Origin: Saururus chinensis
Taxonomy: Eukaryota > Streptophyta > Magnoliopsida > Piperales > Saururaceae
DNA: 64,000 nt
Assembly (NCBI GenBank): GCA_035235625.1
Contig: CP141143.1
Location: 42,331,178 to 42,395,177, forward strand
Direction: 5' to 3'
This document shows, piece after piece, positions 26,761-37,449 of this stretch (position 1 is its first letter; each line of letters starts with the position of its first letter). The notes beneath the pieces are model-generated. The model saw nothing but the letters and a program-made list of their open reading frames with translations, was not told the origin of the DNA and made no database searches. A program made the translations under genes and the position numbers.

Positions 26761-26918
26761 ATCCCACTCCTACCACGCTGCTTGATAAGTGCCGTGTACG
26801 CCGCTCTGGTTGTATTACCATGGAGGTCTTAGTCTCTTGGAAGGGTCAGCCCCTTGAGGATGCTACGTGGTGGTCTGAAGATGAGTTTCTGCTCCGATTG
26901 CCTTCGTGGTCGCCTTGA
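26761..26918 (+). pseudogene. Chromodomain-like C-terminus of gag-pol
   Basis: The last codons encode EVLVSWKGQPLEDATWW and then EDEFLLRLPSW before a TGA at 26916, taken as the natural stop. The VSWKG...(D)ATW core is the hallmark of the integrase-linked chromodomain of plant chromoviruses. The N-terminal aromatic-cage segment is not obvious, so histone-mark reading cannot be claimed. There is no premature stop in this part. Confidence 0.75.
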
Positions 26919-26948
26919 GGTCAAGGCATGTGCAGAAGCGTGGTGGAA
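26919..26948 (+). other. Short 3' untranslated segment with purine-rich tract
   Basis: Thirty bases separate the stop from the 3' LTR. The last ones, AGAAGCGTGGTGGA (about 26935-26948), are mostly purines and stand where the polypurine primer for plus-strand synthesis is expected. It is weaker than the clean AAGGAGGG of the element at 9545. Confidence 0.55.
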
Positions 26949-27278
26949 TGTTGTGCACGAGTGCACTAGGCTTAGTATTTCCCTTTATTTCAGTACTTTA
27001 CTTCTGTTCATTAGGCTAGTTTCCTTTATGATTAGCAAATGACTATTAATTGTACTTTCGATGATTTGTAATGGGCGCACTAGTGGACCACGGGTGAACC
27101 GGGCCCACTAGTGGCACGATCCCCAATGTGGGGCACGACTCCCCATAAAGGGGGTTGTGTTCCTCCTTTGGGTTATGTTTAATGAAATTCTAGAATTCCT
27201 TTTCCCTTTCTTCCAACTTCTTTCCCTTTCCCTGTGTAGAACTCCTGCGTACCAATTGTGCCTACAACGGACACAACA
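26949..27278 (+). mobile_element. 3' LTR of gypsy chromovirus (330 bp)
   Basis: Begins TGTTGTGCAC and ends GGACACAACA. Homologous to 21903-22235 throughout, with the main differences in the CCCCAATGTGGGG-flanking patch. The right-hand target duplication CGAAC (27279-27283) follows immediately. Confidence 0.93.
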
Positions 27279-29494
27279 CGAACTAAACGACAAACCAATC
27301 TAACGACTTTTGGTCAAGTTATATCCGTTTAATCAATTGAAACCAAATTTCGTTAAGAATGTGAATAAATCATTATATTGCTTTTAGTTTAAATAGACCT
27401 CCTTTCCATTTTTATGTTCGTAATAATGAATTAAATGGAAAAAGTGATACCACAATTTTACAATAATACGTTACATCATTTAAAGTTTAAAGACACCTCC
27501 CATTCATTTGTAACTTTTGCAATAATGAAATAATGGACAAAGTGATACCAATATTTGAATATTATTCCATAAGTTATATTAGTTCATTCGCTTAACTAGA
27601 TTTAGTTCAAAGCACGAAAGCTTGTCACGAATGTATATTTAATTATTTTTAATAAATACGTACTCAATAGCTAAGTTCATAAGAATAAATCAAATGCATT
27701 CAACCACAAACAAATCAGACTACATTTCGTCAAGTTAAATATTTTTAATCTATTAAAATCAAAGTTCATAAAAAATGTGTACAAATTGTTAAGTAAAAAC
27801 ATGCCTCCTATTCATTTGTTACGTTCGTAATAACATATCAAATAGATGAAGTTATAGAACAATTTAACCATTTTTTTGAAACTTATATGATTTTATTCGC
27901 TTAATAAGATTTATAACAAAGCATCAAAATACATCACAAGTATGTTTATAATTGTTTTAAAAAAATATGTACTTATATGCTAAGTTTGAAAGAACAAATC
28001 AAACGCAATAAATGACAAATAAATAAGACTACTTTTGTTCACGTGATATCCTTTAAATCGATTAAAACCAAAATTCATTAAGAATGTGTACAAATCATTA
28101 TATCGCTAAAAGTTTGAAAAGACCTCGCATTCAATTTTTACGTTCATAGTAACAAATCATATGGACATTGTGATAGCACAATTTGACAGTTCTTCCTTAA
28201 CTTAAATATTTTTATTTGTTTAACTAGATTTATAACTAAGTACCAAAGCTCGTCACAATTGTATATTTAATTATAATAAATAAATATGTACTCCTTTACT
28301 AAGTTTGTAAGAATAAATCAAACGTATTAAATGATGAACCAATGAGACCACTTTTTGTTAAGTTTTGTCTTTTTAATTGATTACAACCGAAGTTTGTTTG
28401 GAATGTGCACTAATCGTTATATCATTTAAAGTTTATAGAGATCTCATATTTATTTGTTACATATATAATAATGAACCAAATGGACAATGTGATTCCACAA
28501 TTTGACCATTCTTCCTTAACTTATGTGATTATATTAGCTTAACTAAATTTAGAATAAAGCACCAATGCTCGTCATGAATTTGTATTTAATTATTATAAAT
28601 AAATATATAATCATTTCCTAAGTACATAATAATAAATTAAACATACTAAATGAAGAACCAATCGCACCATTGTTGGTCAAGATATTACCTTTTAATCGAT
28701 TAAAACCAAAAGTCATTAAGAATGTGTACACATTATTATATCGTTTAAAGTTTAAAGAGACCTTCCATTTATTTGTTAAGTTAGTAATTATGAATCAAAT
28801 GGACAAAGTGATAGACTGTTCTTCCTTAACTTATATTATTTCATTCGCTTAACAAAATTTAGAACAAAGCTTCAAAGCTCGTCACGAATGTGTATTTAAG
28901 TATTTTAAATAAAAACGTACTCATTTGCTATGTTAGTAAGAATGATTCAAACGCATTAAATGGTGAACTAATTGGACCACTTTTGGTTATGTTATATCCT
29001 TTTAATCGATTAAAACCAAAGTTGGTTAAGAATGTGTACAAATCATTATATCGTTTAAAGAGACATCCAATGCATTTCTTATGTTCATAATAACGAATAA
29101 TATAGACGAAATGAAAGCATAATTTGACTGTTCTTCCTTAACTTATATAATTTTATTCGGTTAACTCGATTTAGAACAAAACATCGAAACGCATCACAAA
29201 TATGTAGATAATTGTATTAAAAAATACATACTTATTTGCAAAGTTCGAAGGAATGAATCAAATGAACTAAATGTCAAACCAATCAAACTACTTTTAGTCA
29301 AGTACTATCCTTTTAATCAATTAAAATAAAAATTCACGAAGAATGTGCACAAATTGCTATATCATTTAAAGTTTTACGAGACCTCGTAATCATTTGTTAC
29401 GTTCGTAATAACGAATTATATGGACAAAGTGACAGCACAATTTGAGTGTTCATCCTTAATTGATATATGATTTCAATCACTTGATTGGATTTAG
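27279..29494 (+). repeat. 319-bp satellite, subfamily A (about 7 monomers)
   Basis: Starts with the CGAAC target duplication and continues the monomer interrupted at 21902 (CTAAACGACAAACCAATC). A partial monomer is present around 27440-27490. It ends at 29490-29494 in TTTAG, part of the conserved CTAGATTTAG block, where the insert with the glutathione S-transferase fragment begins. No genes. Confidence 0.92.
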
Positions 29495-30292
29495 GTGTTG
29501 TTTCGGTATGGAATTGAGAGAAAATTTCGACGATTTTGTCACAATTCAGCATAGAATCACTAGAATCTTGTTTGGATAGTGAACACAAACAAATATAAAA
29601 ATTTAGACCAAAACACAATTCAAACGTGTTTCCGTCTTGAATCAAAGAATCTCCTCACGATTCCTAAAAAACATGGGAAACCAGAAACACACATTATCAC
29701 GTATTTCTGGTTGTTACCCCTTGCCCCCTTTATTTATTGATTTGCCCCCTTTTGATTCTAAACTCCATCCCAGTGGTTTCCATCCATAGATCATCTCCCT
29801 CCCTCTTCCCGAACTCCATCCGGTCTTCAGCCTTTGGCCATCCACCTTCGAAAATCAATCCTGCCCTTTGGTTGGTGCAACACCTCCCATTGCCCCATTT
29901 CCATCCCGGTCTTCCTTCTACAGATTGTCACCCTTCCATTTCCTAAACTCCATCCTAGTCTTCGACAGGCGCCTGCTCGCCCAGACAGCACCTCTCCCTG
30001 CGCGACACATCTTTGATTTTGTTCCTCTACACCTTGCCCGCTGATTCCTTCTGTGAATTGTCGTCTCTTCAACCCAAAGTGCATCCATGTCGTTGGCAGC
30101 TCACCTGGTGGCGCCCTTCTACAAATCAAAAAATCATAAGTGATTTTTATCCTGCTCTTTGGCTTCCTTGATCTGGTCTGGTTTCGGAACAAAGTAAAGT
30201 CATTTTCTTCTCTTCTAATTCAATTTTGTCTTTTCTTCATGATCGATTGCTTTGCTAAATGTTTTGGGCTTCATGTATTTTGATTAAGTCGA

Positions 30293-30660
30293 TTCCCCCA
30301 AATCTCCCTGTCATGTAAAAGAGGATTTTTTTTCCTTATCTGCATTCAAACAAAATGTTTGTTTTCATTCATTTCTTCATCAATTAGTGAGGGTAAACCC
30401 TCACTGATCAATGTTTTGTTTTTTATTTTTCATGATTGGTGCCCATTGTTTGGGTGAATTTAGCTCTCACATTTCCCATGCATTCCCGCAAATCTCTATG
30501 TTATGTAAAAAATAAAAAATTTCCATTATATGCATTCAATTTTTTTTTCATTCATTTTGCCATCAATGAGTGAGGGTTTTCATTCATTTCGCCATAAACC
30601 CTCACTGATTGGCATTAATTTTATATTTTCCAAGATTTGTGGCCCAATGTTTGAAAGTGT
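30293..30660 (+). repeat. Tandem duplication (about 190 bp x 2) with hairpins
   Basis: Copy one begins TTCCCCCAAATCTCCC at 30293 and copy two TTCCCGCAAATCTC at 30483. Both continue with ATGTAAAA, TGCATTCAA, TCATTCATTT and CATCAATNAGTGAGGG. Each includes an inverted repeat, AGTGAGGGTAAACCCTCACT at 30386-30405 in copy one and the same arms separated by about 17 bases at about 30569-30606 in copy two. The second copy ends at the start of the glutathione S-transferase fragment, so it occupies what would be that gene's 5' leader. Confidence 0.7.
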
Positions 30661-32375
30661 AGGGGCCGGCGATGTCAACAGCTGTGGCGAGGGTTCTCAC
30701 ATGCTTATTTGAGAACAAGGTGGCCTTCGAGCACATCAATGTGAACATGGCCAAGGACGAGCACAAGAGACCTGACTACCTCAAGCTCCAAGTACTGAGC
30801 AATGTAATAAGTATGAAATATATATCTATTTTATATGCCTTTTTACCTTATTTGCTAGTATAGATTAGGTTAATTTAGAGTTAGTTATAGTTTATTTAGA
30901 TTAAGATAGATATTAGTACTTTAGTTTAATTATTAATTAATTTTATAGTTAGTAGTAGTTTAGACATGTATTTAAATCAAGTTGGAATTTTAGTTACTTT
31001 CTACATGTCTAAAGTATGATATTTTATATTTTGTAGGTAAAGTACGCTTATCAAGGTACTTGGATGATGTTTTGAATAATTCAAAGTAGTCTTTACATGC
31101 TTTAAAGTGATTTGGACAACTTTTTGGAATTATAAACAAGTTGGAAACTAATATGGACACGAAGGAAAGCTTAATGAACAGAATATAGACTGTCCAGATT
31201 GCAGAAACACTGTAGCCGTTCGAACGGGGTCACTTACCGTTTGATCGGGATAACATGAATTTAGACAAAAATACAGTTCAAGCGTTCGAACGGGCATGCA
31301 GGGTGTTCGAACGACATAACGTGCAGTTTCCTTTTTTGACCCAAATTCCAATCCTTTTCATATTGGACTTCTTCCTACGGAACTTATACCTATAAAAAGA
31401 CATATTTGGCTTAAAATTGGAGGATTCTAGTAGATTTTAAGAAGAGAAAAAAGAAAGAAGAAGATGGAAGAGAACTCAAAGCTTTCAATGGAGATTCAAG
31501 TGCTTTCTTCTACCATGGAAGGCTAGGCTTTTCTTTTAAGTTTCAGTTTCTTTTCTTTTTAATTTAGATCTTAGTTATGAATGATGACAATTGTATGATA
31601 TGGATTTCCTTTTTAATGGAAAAGCTTTTAATGTTTATTCAAGTCTATGTTGATTTATTGTCTTGTAGATGATAGATTGATGTCGTTTTGATATTTGCAT
31701 CAATTCTAATTTCTATGATTTAGATGAGATGGTCATACAATAGTTTTAATATTCAGATAATTAATAACTTGGATGAGTTATACTAAGATTAGACGGGTTA
31801 TGCCTATAGCTAGTTTAGTGTAGATGATTCGTGCTATTGTCGAAGATAGTTCATGCCATGGAAGTTAATTAATGATTCTTTCTAAAGTAATTCTAACTTG
31901 TAGCTGAGAATACTTATTCATATTCACACTAGATTTAGATTAAATGTTAAGGAATTGTTATGGTTCTATAGTGGATTCGATTTCCTAAGTAATTTCCATC
32001 ATATTAATCTCTTATTTTAAACTAGTTGATTCCTTTCTTTTGCTTAATTTAAGTTTAAGTTTGTTTTAGTTTTTAATCAGCAAATTCCTCTTTAGATTTA
32101 GTAATAATTCATCCGTCCCTGAGGTTCGACAACCCTTAAATACTTATCCAAGTACAATTACTTTGTACACTTGCAAACGGTTTAATTATAAACGATCACA
32201 ATGTCTCTTTTGTAACATAACAGTGTTCAACCCCCCTCCCCCCTTCTCTATCTTTGTGTTTCGTTATCTATTCAATTTGATGATCAAAACTCAGCATCAT
32301 ATATTTGTTTTCCCTTTTGATGACAGCCATTCGGACAGGTTTCGGCATTCCAGAATGAGCAAATTAGTCTCTTTG
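30647..32375 (+). pseudogene. GSTF: Phi-class glutathione S-transferase fragment, exons 1 and 2
   Basis: Phi GSTs are cytosolic plant enzymes that conjugate glutathione to reactive compounds. Exon 1 (30647-30791) encodes the N-terminal thioredoxin-like fold: a start ATG, a 2-bp deficit that breaks the frame, then KV, a TAG in place of the usual Tyr, and GPAMSTAVARVLTCLFE, NVNMAKDEHKRPDYLKLQ. It ends in CAA followed by GTACTG, a splice donor. Exon 2 (32327-32375) follows a pyrimidine-rich acceptor ending ACAG and encodes PFGQVSAFQNEQISLF, the glutathione-site loop. It is exactly 49 nt and is followed by the donor GTAGGT; phi GST genes typically have a 49-nt second exon. Exon 3, with most of the protein, is absent. 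The intron between the exons contains a solo LTR. Because introns are kept, it came from genomic DNA, not a processed mRNA. Confidence 0.85.
30805..32198 (+). mobile_element. Solo LTR (about 1.39 kb) inside GST intron 1
   Basis: Flanked by perfect CAATG duplications (30800-30804 and 32199-32203). It starts TAATAAGTAT, where a partial relative at 60125 has TGATAAGTAT, and ends GATCA. Features are a TATA-like CTATAAAAAGACATA at about 31391, three GTTCGAAC-containing motifs (31216-31310) also seen near 60303, a GAAGAAGATGGAAGAGAA tract at about 31457, and a 3' part with CCCTGAGGTTCGACAACCC near 32120 that recalls LTRs of the gypsy Tat group. No internal region remains, so it probably arose by LTR-LTR recombination. 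It enlarges an intron that would otherwise be about 136 bp. Confidence 0.8.
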
Positions 32376-32791
32376 GTAGGTCCTCTAATGCTAATTGCCT
32401 CTGTTCTGAGCTGATGTAATGCCGTGAACAAAACACAATCTTTGTCTATCATTTTTCTTGTGGATTTGAGCACCTATTTGCTATTTCTGTTTGAAAATTT
32501 TGTTATTTAGTGTGTAGATTAATGTCAATAAGCTTAACTATTTTCCTCTTCTCATAGTTTTCAGACTCCTTCAAATGTTAAAAATATGATTCTACTAAGT
32601 TTGTTTAAGCTTGCGACATTGGTGCACGATGTGAATGTGCGAATTCAAAAAAACAATACTAGTTCTCATCAAATGCTTGTGCATATTTTGGGATCCAATT
32701 CTATTTAATTATAAGCCTTCCACGATGATGAATGTGAAAAATACATGCCCCAAGGATAATGCATTGTTCTTTTGAGGAATATAGATCACAT
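32376..32791 (+). other. Start of GST intron 2 and unidentified DNA
   Basis: Begins with the splice donor GTAGGTCC. I searched by eye for a third GST exon (the ESRAI-type start) and saw none. The stretch is AT-rich with no recognised gene and runs to the satellite edge, so the GST fragment was cut within intron 2 or exon 3 was lost. Confidence 0.5.
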
Positions 32792-34386
32792 TTTAGAAAA
32801 AAGCAGTTTGTTTAATTATTTTAAAGTAGATTTGATGATCTTCTCAATTTGCATTAAGAATAAATCAACGCACTAAATGACAAATAAATCGGACCACTTT
32901 TGGAAGAGTTATATCCTTTGAATCAATTAAAAACAAAAGTTCGTTAAGAATGTGCACAAATCGTTGTATTTTTTAAAGTTTAATGAGACCTCCCTTTCTT
33001 ATGTTACATTCGTAATAACGAATCAAACGTTAGGTGGTTGATTTGAGTTGTTCATCTCAGCCCTAATCCGTTTCATTATAATGTTGAATTGGTTAGTTCA
33101 TCTCAGCAAAAGTCAGAGTGTTTGTCATGTTGATTAGTTCACATGCTTAAGCCCTAAATCTGCCTATTATCTTACCAATCATAAGAGTTGGTTGCATGCA
33201 TGATAGGTTGTGTTTAGTATTAAATCTTTGGATGCATTAAGTCATATGTTCTTTCAACATCGTGTTAGTTCACAACAATAGCCATGGCGGTATAAATGAC
33301 TAACAAATTGAACAACTTTTAGTCAAGTTTTATCCTTTTAATTGATTAAGATCAAAGTTTGGTATAAGTGTCATGATTAGTTATATCGTATAAAGTTTAA
33401 AGTGACCTCTCTTTTATTTGTTTCTTTCATAATAACAAATCAAATGGATAAAGTGATACCTCAATTTAGCCATTCTTCCTTAACTTATATGATTTTATTC
33501 GCTTAATTAGATTTAGAACAAAGCATGAAGCATATAACGACGTGAATCTAATTGTTTTAAATAAATACTTACTCATTTATTATGTTCATAAAAATGAATC
33601 AACTACCCCAAGCAATGAACCAATCGGTCCAATTTTGTTCAAGTTATTTTCTTTCAATTGATTAAAACCGAGCTTTATCAAGAATGATTGCGAATAGTTA
33701 TATCTTTTACAGCAGAAAGAGCCATGCTATTCATTTGGTACATTAAAATAATGAATCAAATGGATAAATTGATACCATACTTTGATTATTCTTCCTTAAC
33801 TTATATGATTTCTTTCGTTTAACTAGATTTAGAACAAAAATACCAAATCACAACGCGAATGTGTATTTATTTGTTTAAATCAATACGTATGAAATTTCTA
33901 AGTTGATAAGAATTAATCAAATGCACTAAATGACTAACCAATCAGACCACTATTGGTCAAGTGATACCACAATTTGACCGTTATTCCTTAACTTATGTGA
34001 TTTCATTCACATAACTAGATTTCGAACAAAACACCAAAGCTCATCATGAATGTGTATTTAATTATTTTAAATAAATACATACTTCTTTTCAAAGTTCATA
34101 AGAATGAATCAAACGTACAAAATGGCAAACCAATCTGATCACTTTCGTCAAGTTAAATCCACTTAATCGATTTAAACTGATCTTCTCTAACAATGTGTAA
34201 AAAAATTTATCATTTAAATTTTAAAGAGACCTCCCTATCATTTGTTACATTCGTCATGAAAAATCAAATTGACAAAGTAATAGCACAACTTGGCCATTCT
34301 TCCTTAACTTAAATATTTTTATTCACTTAAGTAGATTTATAACAGAGCACCCATGCTGGTCATAAAGCACATTATGAATATGTGTT
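32792..34386 (+). repeat. 319-bp satellite, subfamily A (interrupted, about 4-5 monomers)
   Basis: Satellite resumes as TTTAGAAAAAAGCAG and carries type A words throughout. It is broken by non-satellite DNA at about 33026-33290 and contains shortened monomers near 33950. It ends at about 34386 within the AATGTGT block, next to an LTR remnant. This is the last type A block in the window. Confidence 0.88.
33026..33290 (+). other. Short non-satellite insertion
   Basis: About 265 bp with no satellite words, between a monomer broken after AACGAATCAAACG and one resuming at about AAATGACTAACAAATTG. It contains GTTCATCTCAGC twice (near 33050 and 33090). There are no terminal repeats that I can confirm and no coding signal. 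Confidence 0.5.
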
Positions 34387-34625
34387 TGTAATGTAGTATA
34401 TGGGTTGAGACTTCAATTTATCTTAGAGTTAAAGTAACTCCTTTTTAATTCTACTCATTTACTCTTGCTCAAAGTGGTGCATTTACTCCGTAAAGTTTTA
34501 GATCGCCCATGCTTCAGGCATAAGTCTTCCGCTAAACCGTATCTCAATTCCCCTTGTCACCCCTGTGCGCTTGACTAGCACCTGGACCGGGTTCAGCTCG
34601 GGTCAGGCAGTGCCGGGGCGTGACA
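34387..34625 (+). mobile_element. Internally deleted LTR remnant
   Basis: Starts TGTAATGTAG and ends GGGGCGTGACA. The 3' 170 bp align by eye with 43730-43907: TTTACTCTTGCTCAAAG, then TAAGTCTTCCGCTA, CGCTTGACTAGC against CGCTTGACCGGC, TGGACCGGGTTC and CGGGGCGTGACA. The homologue is about 2 kb long, so most of the LTR is deleted here. No target duplication is visible because its right flank is a Helitron relic. Confidence 0.65.
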
Positions 34626-36490
34626 TAGGGCATTACCCATGTGTTGTCCAAATCATGGTTTCAAACACGTACAAATCGACCATTGTTTTGCCTTATGTAT
34701 ATAGGATATGAATCTTTTCTATCCATGGTACCTTTGGACAATTTTCTGAGGTAATGAAAGCTACATCTGTTTTCACCCATAGAAGGTGATGATTGGTGAA
34801 AATCATCACAAGGGCCATGGAGAATATGCTTTGCAACCCATTTATACAAAATTGGATCTTCTTTAATGTCTAAAATTTTTGCAGAAACATAACTATCATA
34901 TACATATGCGCCAATTATCTTATCTTGTTTGTCCATTATCAAAAGTAAATGAACATGAGACAAGCCTCGCTTTTGGAATTCTATTATGTCAACATATGCA
35001 ACAACTTTTCATAGGAAACTTGTTCTTATAGTTAGCTCTTTCATGTCATCAAGTTTACCTTTAAAAACATGAGCACAAAGGTCTGGTCTATTAGAAGCTT
35101 TTTCTCCATGTCTGAGATTGCAAACAATTTCTGGCCACTCGGGATTACATGCCTTTGTAATGAAAATGTCAGACTTTCCATATCTTTGGACTAATTTCAT
35201 CGCATCTAAATATTTGTGCTTCATATTGCATAGTTTGCCAATAAAAGCAGGTAGCACAATTCTTTTGTCAATTTTACTACTATTGCTTTCACTAAGTTCT
35301 ATGCTATAAATAATTCCTCAGTATAATTCTGCTCAAATAGTATGTTGATTGTGATAGATGAAATTTAACCTATTTCTTTTGAATTTTGAAGTATATCTTC
35401 ACAATAAATTGCTGAAAACAAACATCTAGCTTGCAAGATACTCCAATGATGAAAAGATCTAATTTGGAACATATAAGCATAGTAATATACTGCCTGCATG
35501 TTACATCATTTTTTTGCTTTCATGAATGTCGTTGTTGTTCTAATTCTTCTGCGAACTTATCTTCGTGTAAATGGGTAGGAGGTAAGTCAAGAATGTGTAT
35601 GGATTTTTTAATGCCTATATGTCAAGAATGGATCATAGCATCCATAATATGATTGCACTTTATAAGAATTGGTTGTCTTCCCATGGACTATAATATCCCT
35701 ATGTTGAATACTATTTTCATAATTTCCTTCAATCCACATTGCAGCTACTTGCGATGAAGGGGCATTATACACTCTTTGGCCTTGAATACAATTTTCACGG
35801 ATAATGATTCAATAATTGTCTAAAATTTCAAGATCCTTCAACGTCCAAAGAAATTTAACATACAGATTTATCTCCAAAATGGTTGTTATTTTTCAAATTA
35901 GAGCCCGACATAAGTTATTCATTTGTTGCATCCTATTATCCAACTCAGGATTTGTATCATAAAAATATAATTGGAGAAATCAGGGACCTTTGTCAGTTGG
36001 TCAAAGGGAATGCAAATAATGGTAAACTTGTCCATGAATCTTGTAAGTATATATGCTGGAGTTCATGTTTGCAACTTTCTCATCCACTTCTGTGCTCATA
36101 GATGTAAAGGCAAATTGACTATCGTATGCTCTGATAGATTCTTGAAACTTGTTTGATTCCTCCAATGAGCCTAAATACAAACTTTCCAAATCATCTAGTA
36201 GGGGATTTATATGTATTCACACTTTACCATTTTGGCAACAAAATGTGGGTGGCTCATTTTTAAGCTTTTTTGCACCACAATATGCACAATCATTATGCAT
36301 CAATTGATGTACTTTTGTTTTCCATGGCCACCCTTTTGTCGTTGGAGAAATTTTGAAAACATTGGTATCCTCCTCTATATGGTTGTTGTATAATTCTATT
36401 GTATGTTCATCTTGTGATTCGTGGTTAAGTTAATTAGCAACACATTTCCTCAATCGATCTTGTCTACGAGGTCCTCGTTTCTCTTCAACA
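34626..36490 (-). pseudogene. Helitron Rep (HUH endonuclease-like) domain relic
   Basis: Helitrons move by rolling-circle replication using a Rep/helicase protein. On the minus strand, from high to low coordinates, I read: at about 36230-36310 a zinc-finger-like HNDCAYCGAKKLKNEPPTF; at 36001-36189 FQESIRAYDSQFAFTSMS and YKIHGQVYHYLHSL; at about 35880-35960 IYFYDTNPELDNRMQQMNN; near 35740 YNAPSSQVAAMWIEGN; at 35009-35257 LPAFIGKLCNMKHKYLDAMK, then ITKACNPEWPEI and RPDLCAHVFKGKLDD; and at 34661-34963 EFQKRGLSHVHLLLIMD, which holds the HUH motif as HVH, then ILHGPC and YPIYIRQNNGRFVRV. Near 34630 DLDNTWVMPY follows after a shift. Multiple stops and frameshifts occur. The helicase half is missing: homology ends where the LTR remnant begins. 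Confidence 0.87.
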
Positions 36491-37449
36491 GAAGGAAAAT
36501 CTAAAGCATTTTTTATCTCAGAAATTTTACTTCCCCTTTTCTCAATTTGTCCAAAATTAGCCCTTAAATTGTATCTTAAATTGGCTAGGGGTTTAATCTC
36601 TTAGTTGGAAAGAAATTCATTCTAGATTAGCTTTAAACTTAGTAGCTAGTCACATACTGATTGATTGTTCCATAGGGCGATCGATCATTCCCAGTTCTTT
36701 TCGAATTTAGGCACTCAATTGATCGATCCTTCATATCAAAAGATCTATCGATAAAGATACTAGAATCCGTCGGTTAAGCACTGATTGATTCTGCTAAGCT
36801 TACAATCAATCATTTAAATTAATGAGATCAACAAATTACACAACCAATCGATCTCTCATCCACACAAACAATCAATAGGACGATCTATTCTCAAGTTCAA
36901 TCGATCGCTTATGAACAATAATTACGATTTTTATCTTTTTTGACAAAAATTCTCAAAAATACTTTCTAAAGGTTTTCCAAGATAAATCTAAGTATTTGTG
37001 CATGTAAGTATATGTAAAATTTACCTTTGAGGCTTATCACTTTGTTAAATCTTCCACCTTGAATATTTGACATTGATCACATCACTAATCTCTATCAGAC
37101 TCCCAAAACTTAAATTAACACCCTTTTAGATATATTTTTTATTATTGAAATAAAGCCAATTACAAGACATATCGCAATATGTTCTAACAAATCCCTATCA
37201 CCAATTGAAAATATTTGCACATAACTCTCATCACTTAATTTTCATCAAACCTCAACGATTTAGTGAATAAAGACATTATCATCTAAATATAGTCATTAAC
37301 AATTTTGTTGACAACAAGGGGCATATGCACATTTTTTTAAACTTCAAAAGTTCAAGTACAATTTTGCCAAAGATCAAAAGGTGTAAGTATAATTTACCCT
37401 TAACAAAATACCAAGTCATTTGTCTTAGCTTCCCTCTCCTAAATGTTAA
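36491..37449. other. Unclassified intergenic DNA with TCGATC-rich patch
   Basis: No gene recognised. At about 36650-36910 there is a cluster of ATCGATC/GATCGAT and GATTGAT words (for example GGCGATCGATCATTC and CAATCGATCGCTTATG), a texture common in plant LTRs. No boundaries are found. The remainder is AT-rich. TAA at 37447-37449 is the left target duplication of the next element. Confidence 0.4.

Larger units (their letters stand above)
21903..27278 (+). mobile_element. Complete Ty3/gypsy chromovirus (two LTRs, TSD)
   Basis: A 5376-bp element with 5' LTR 21903-22235, 3' LTR 26949-27278, primer site, gag-pol, purine-rich tract and flanking CGAAC duplications. Domain order is gag, protease, reverse transcriptase, RNase H, integrase, chromodomain-like tail, which is the gypsy order. 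The tail assigns it to chromoviruses, whose integrase chromodomain is thought to steer insertion towards heterochromatin; that fits its position in satellite. The gag-pol frame starting at 22266 runs to 26918 without any frameshift but with 15 premature stops, so it cannot encode its own proteins. A related but more damaged copy lies at 44578-48126. Confidence 0.93.
29495..32791 (+). other. 3.3-kb insert in satellite carrying a GST gene fragment
   Basis: Non-satellite DNA flanked on both sides by TTTAG (29490-29494 and 32792-32796), with the satellite continuing in register. This could be a target duplication or simply the same satellite word on each side. The ends (GTGTTGTTTCGG and GATCACAT) show no convincing terminal inverted repeat. 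The first part (29495-30290) is mixed, with GC-richer DNA at 29760-30190 and no recognised gene. It then holds a tandem duplication, a split glutathione S-transferase fragment and a solo LTR, annotated separately. Confidence 0.6.

Noticed and set aside
21903..27278. Intact, currently mobile retrotransposon
   Set aside because: Both LTRs and the target duplication are present, but 15 premature stops and a lost integrase catalytic Asp preclude self-encoded activity.
29495..30290. Upstream promoter or additional gene before the GST fragment
   Set aside because: Open frames exist around 29737-30192 on both strands but overlap each other and match nothing I recognise; no clear promoter motif is seen.
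34661..35257. Functional Helitron protein gene
   Set aside because: Although two pieces are open, the complete Rep is split by stops and frame changes and the helicase half is missing.
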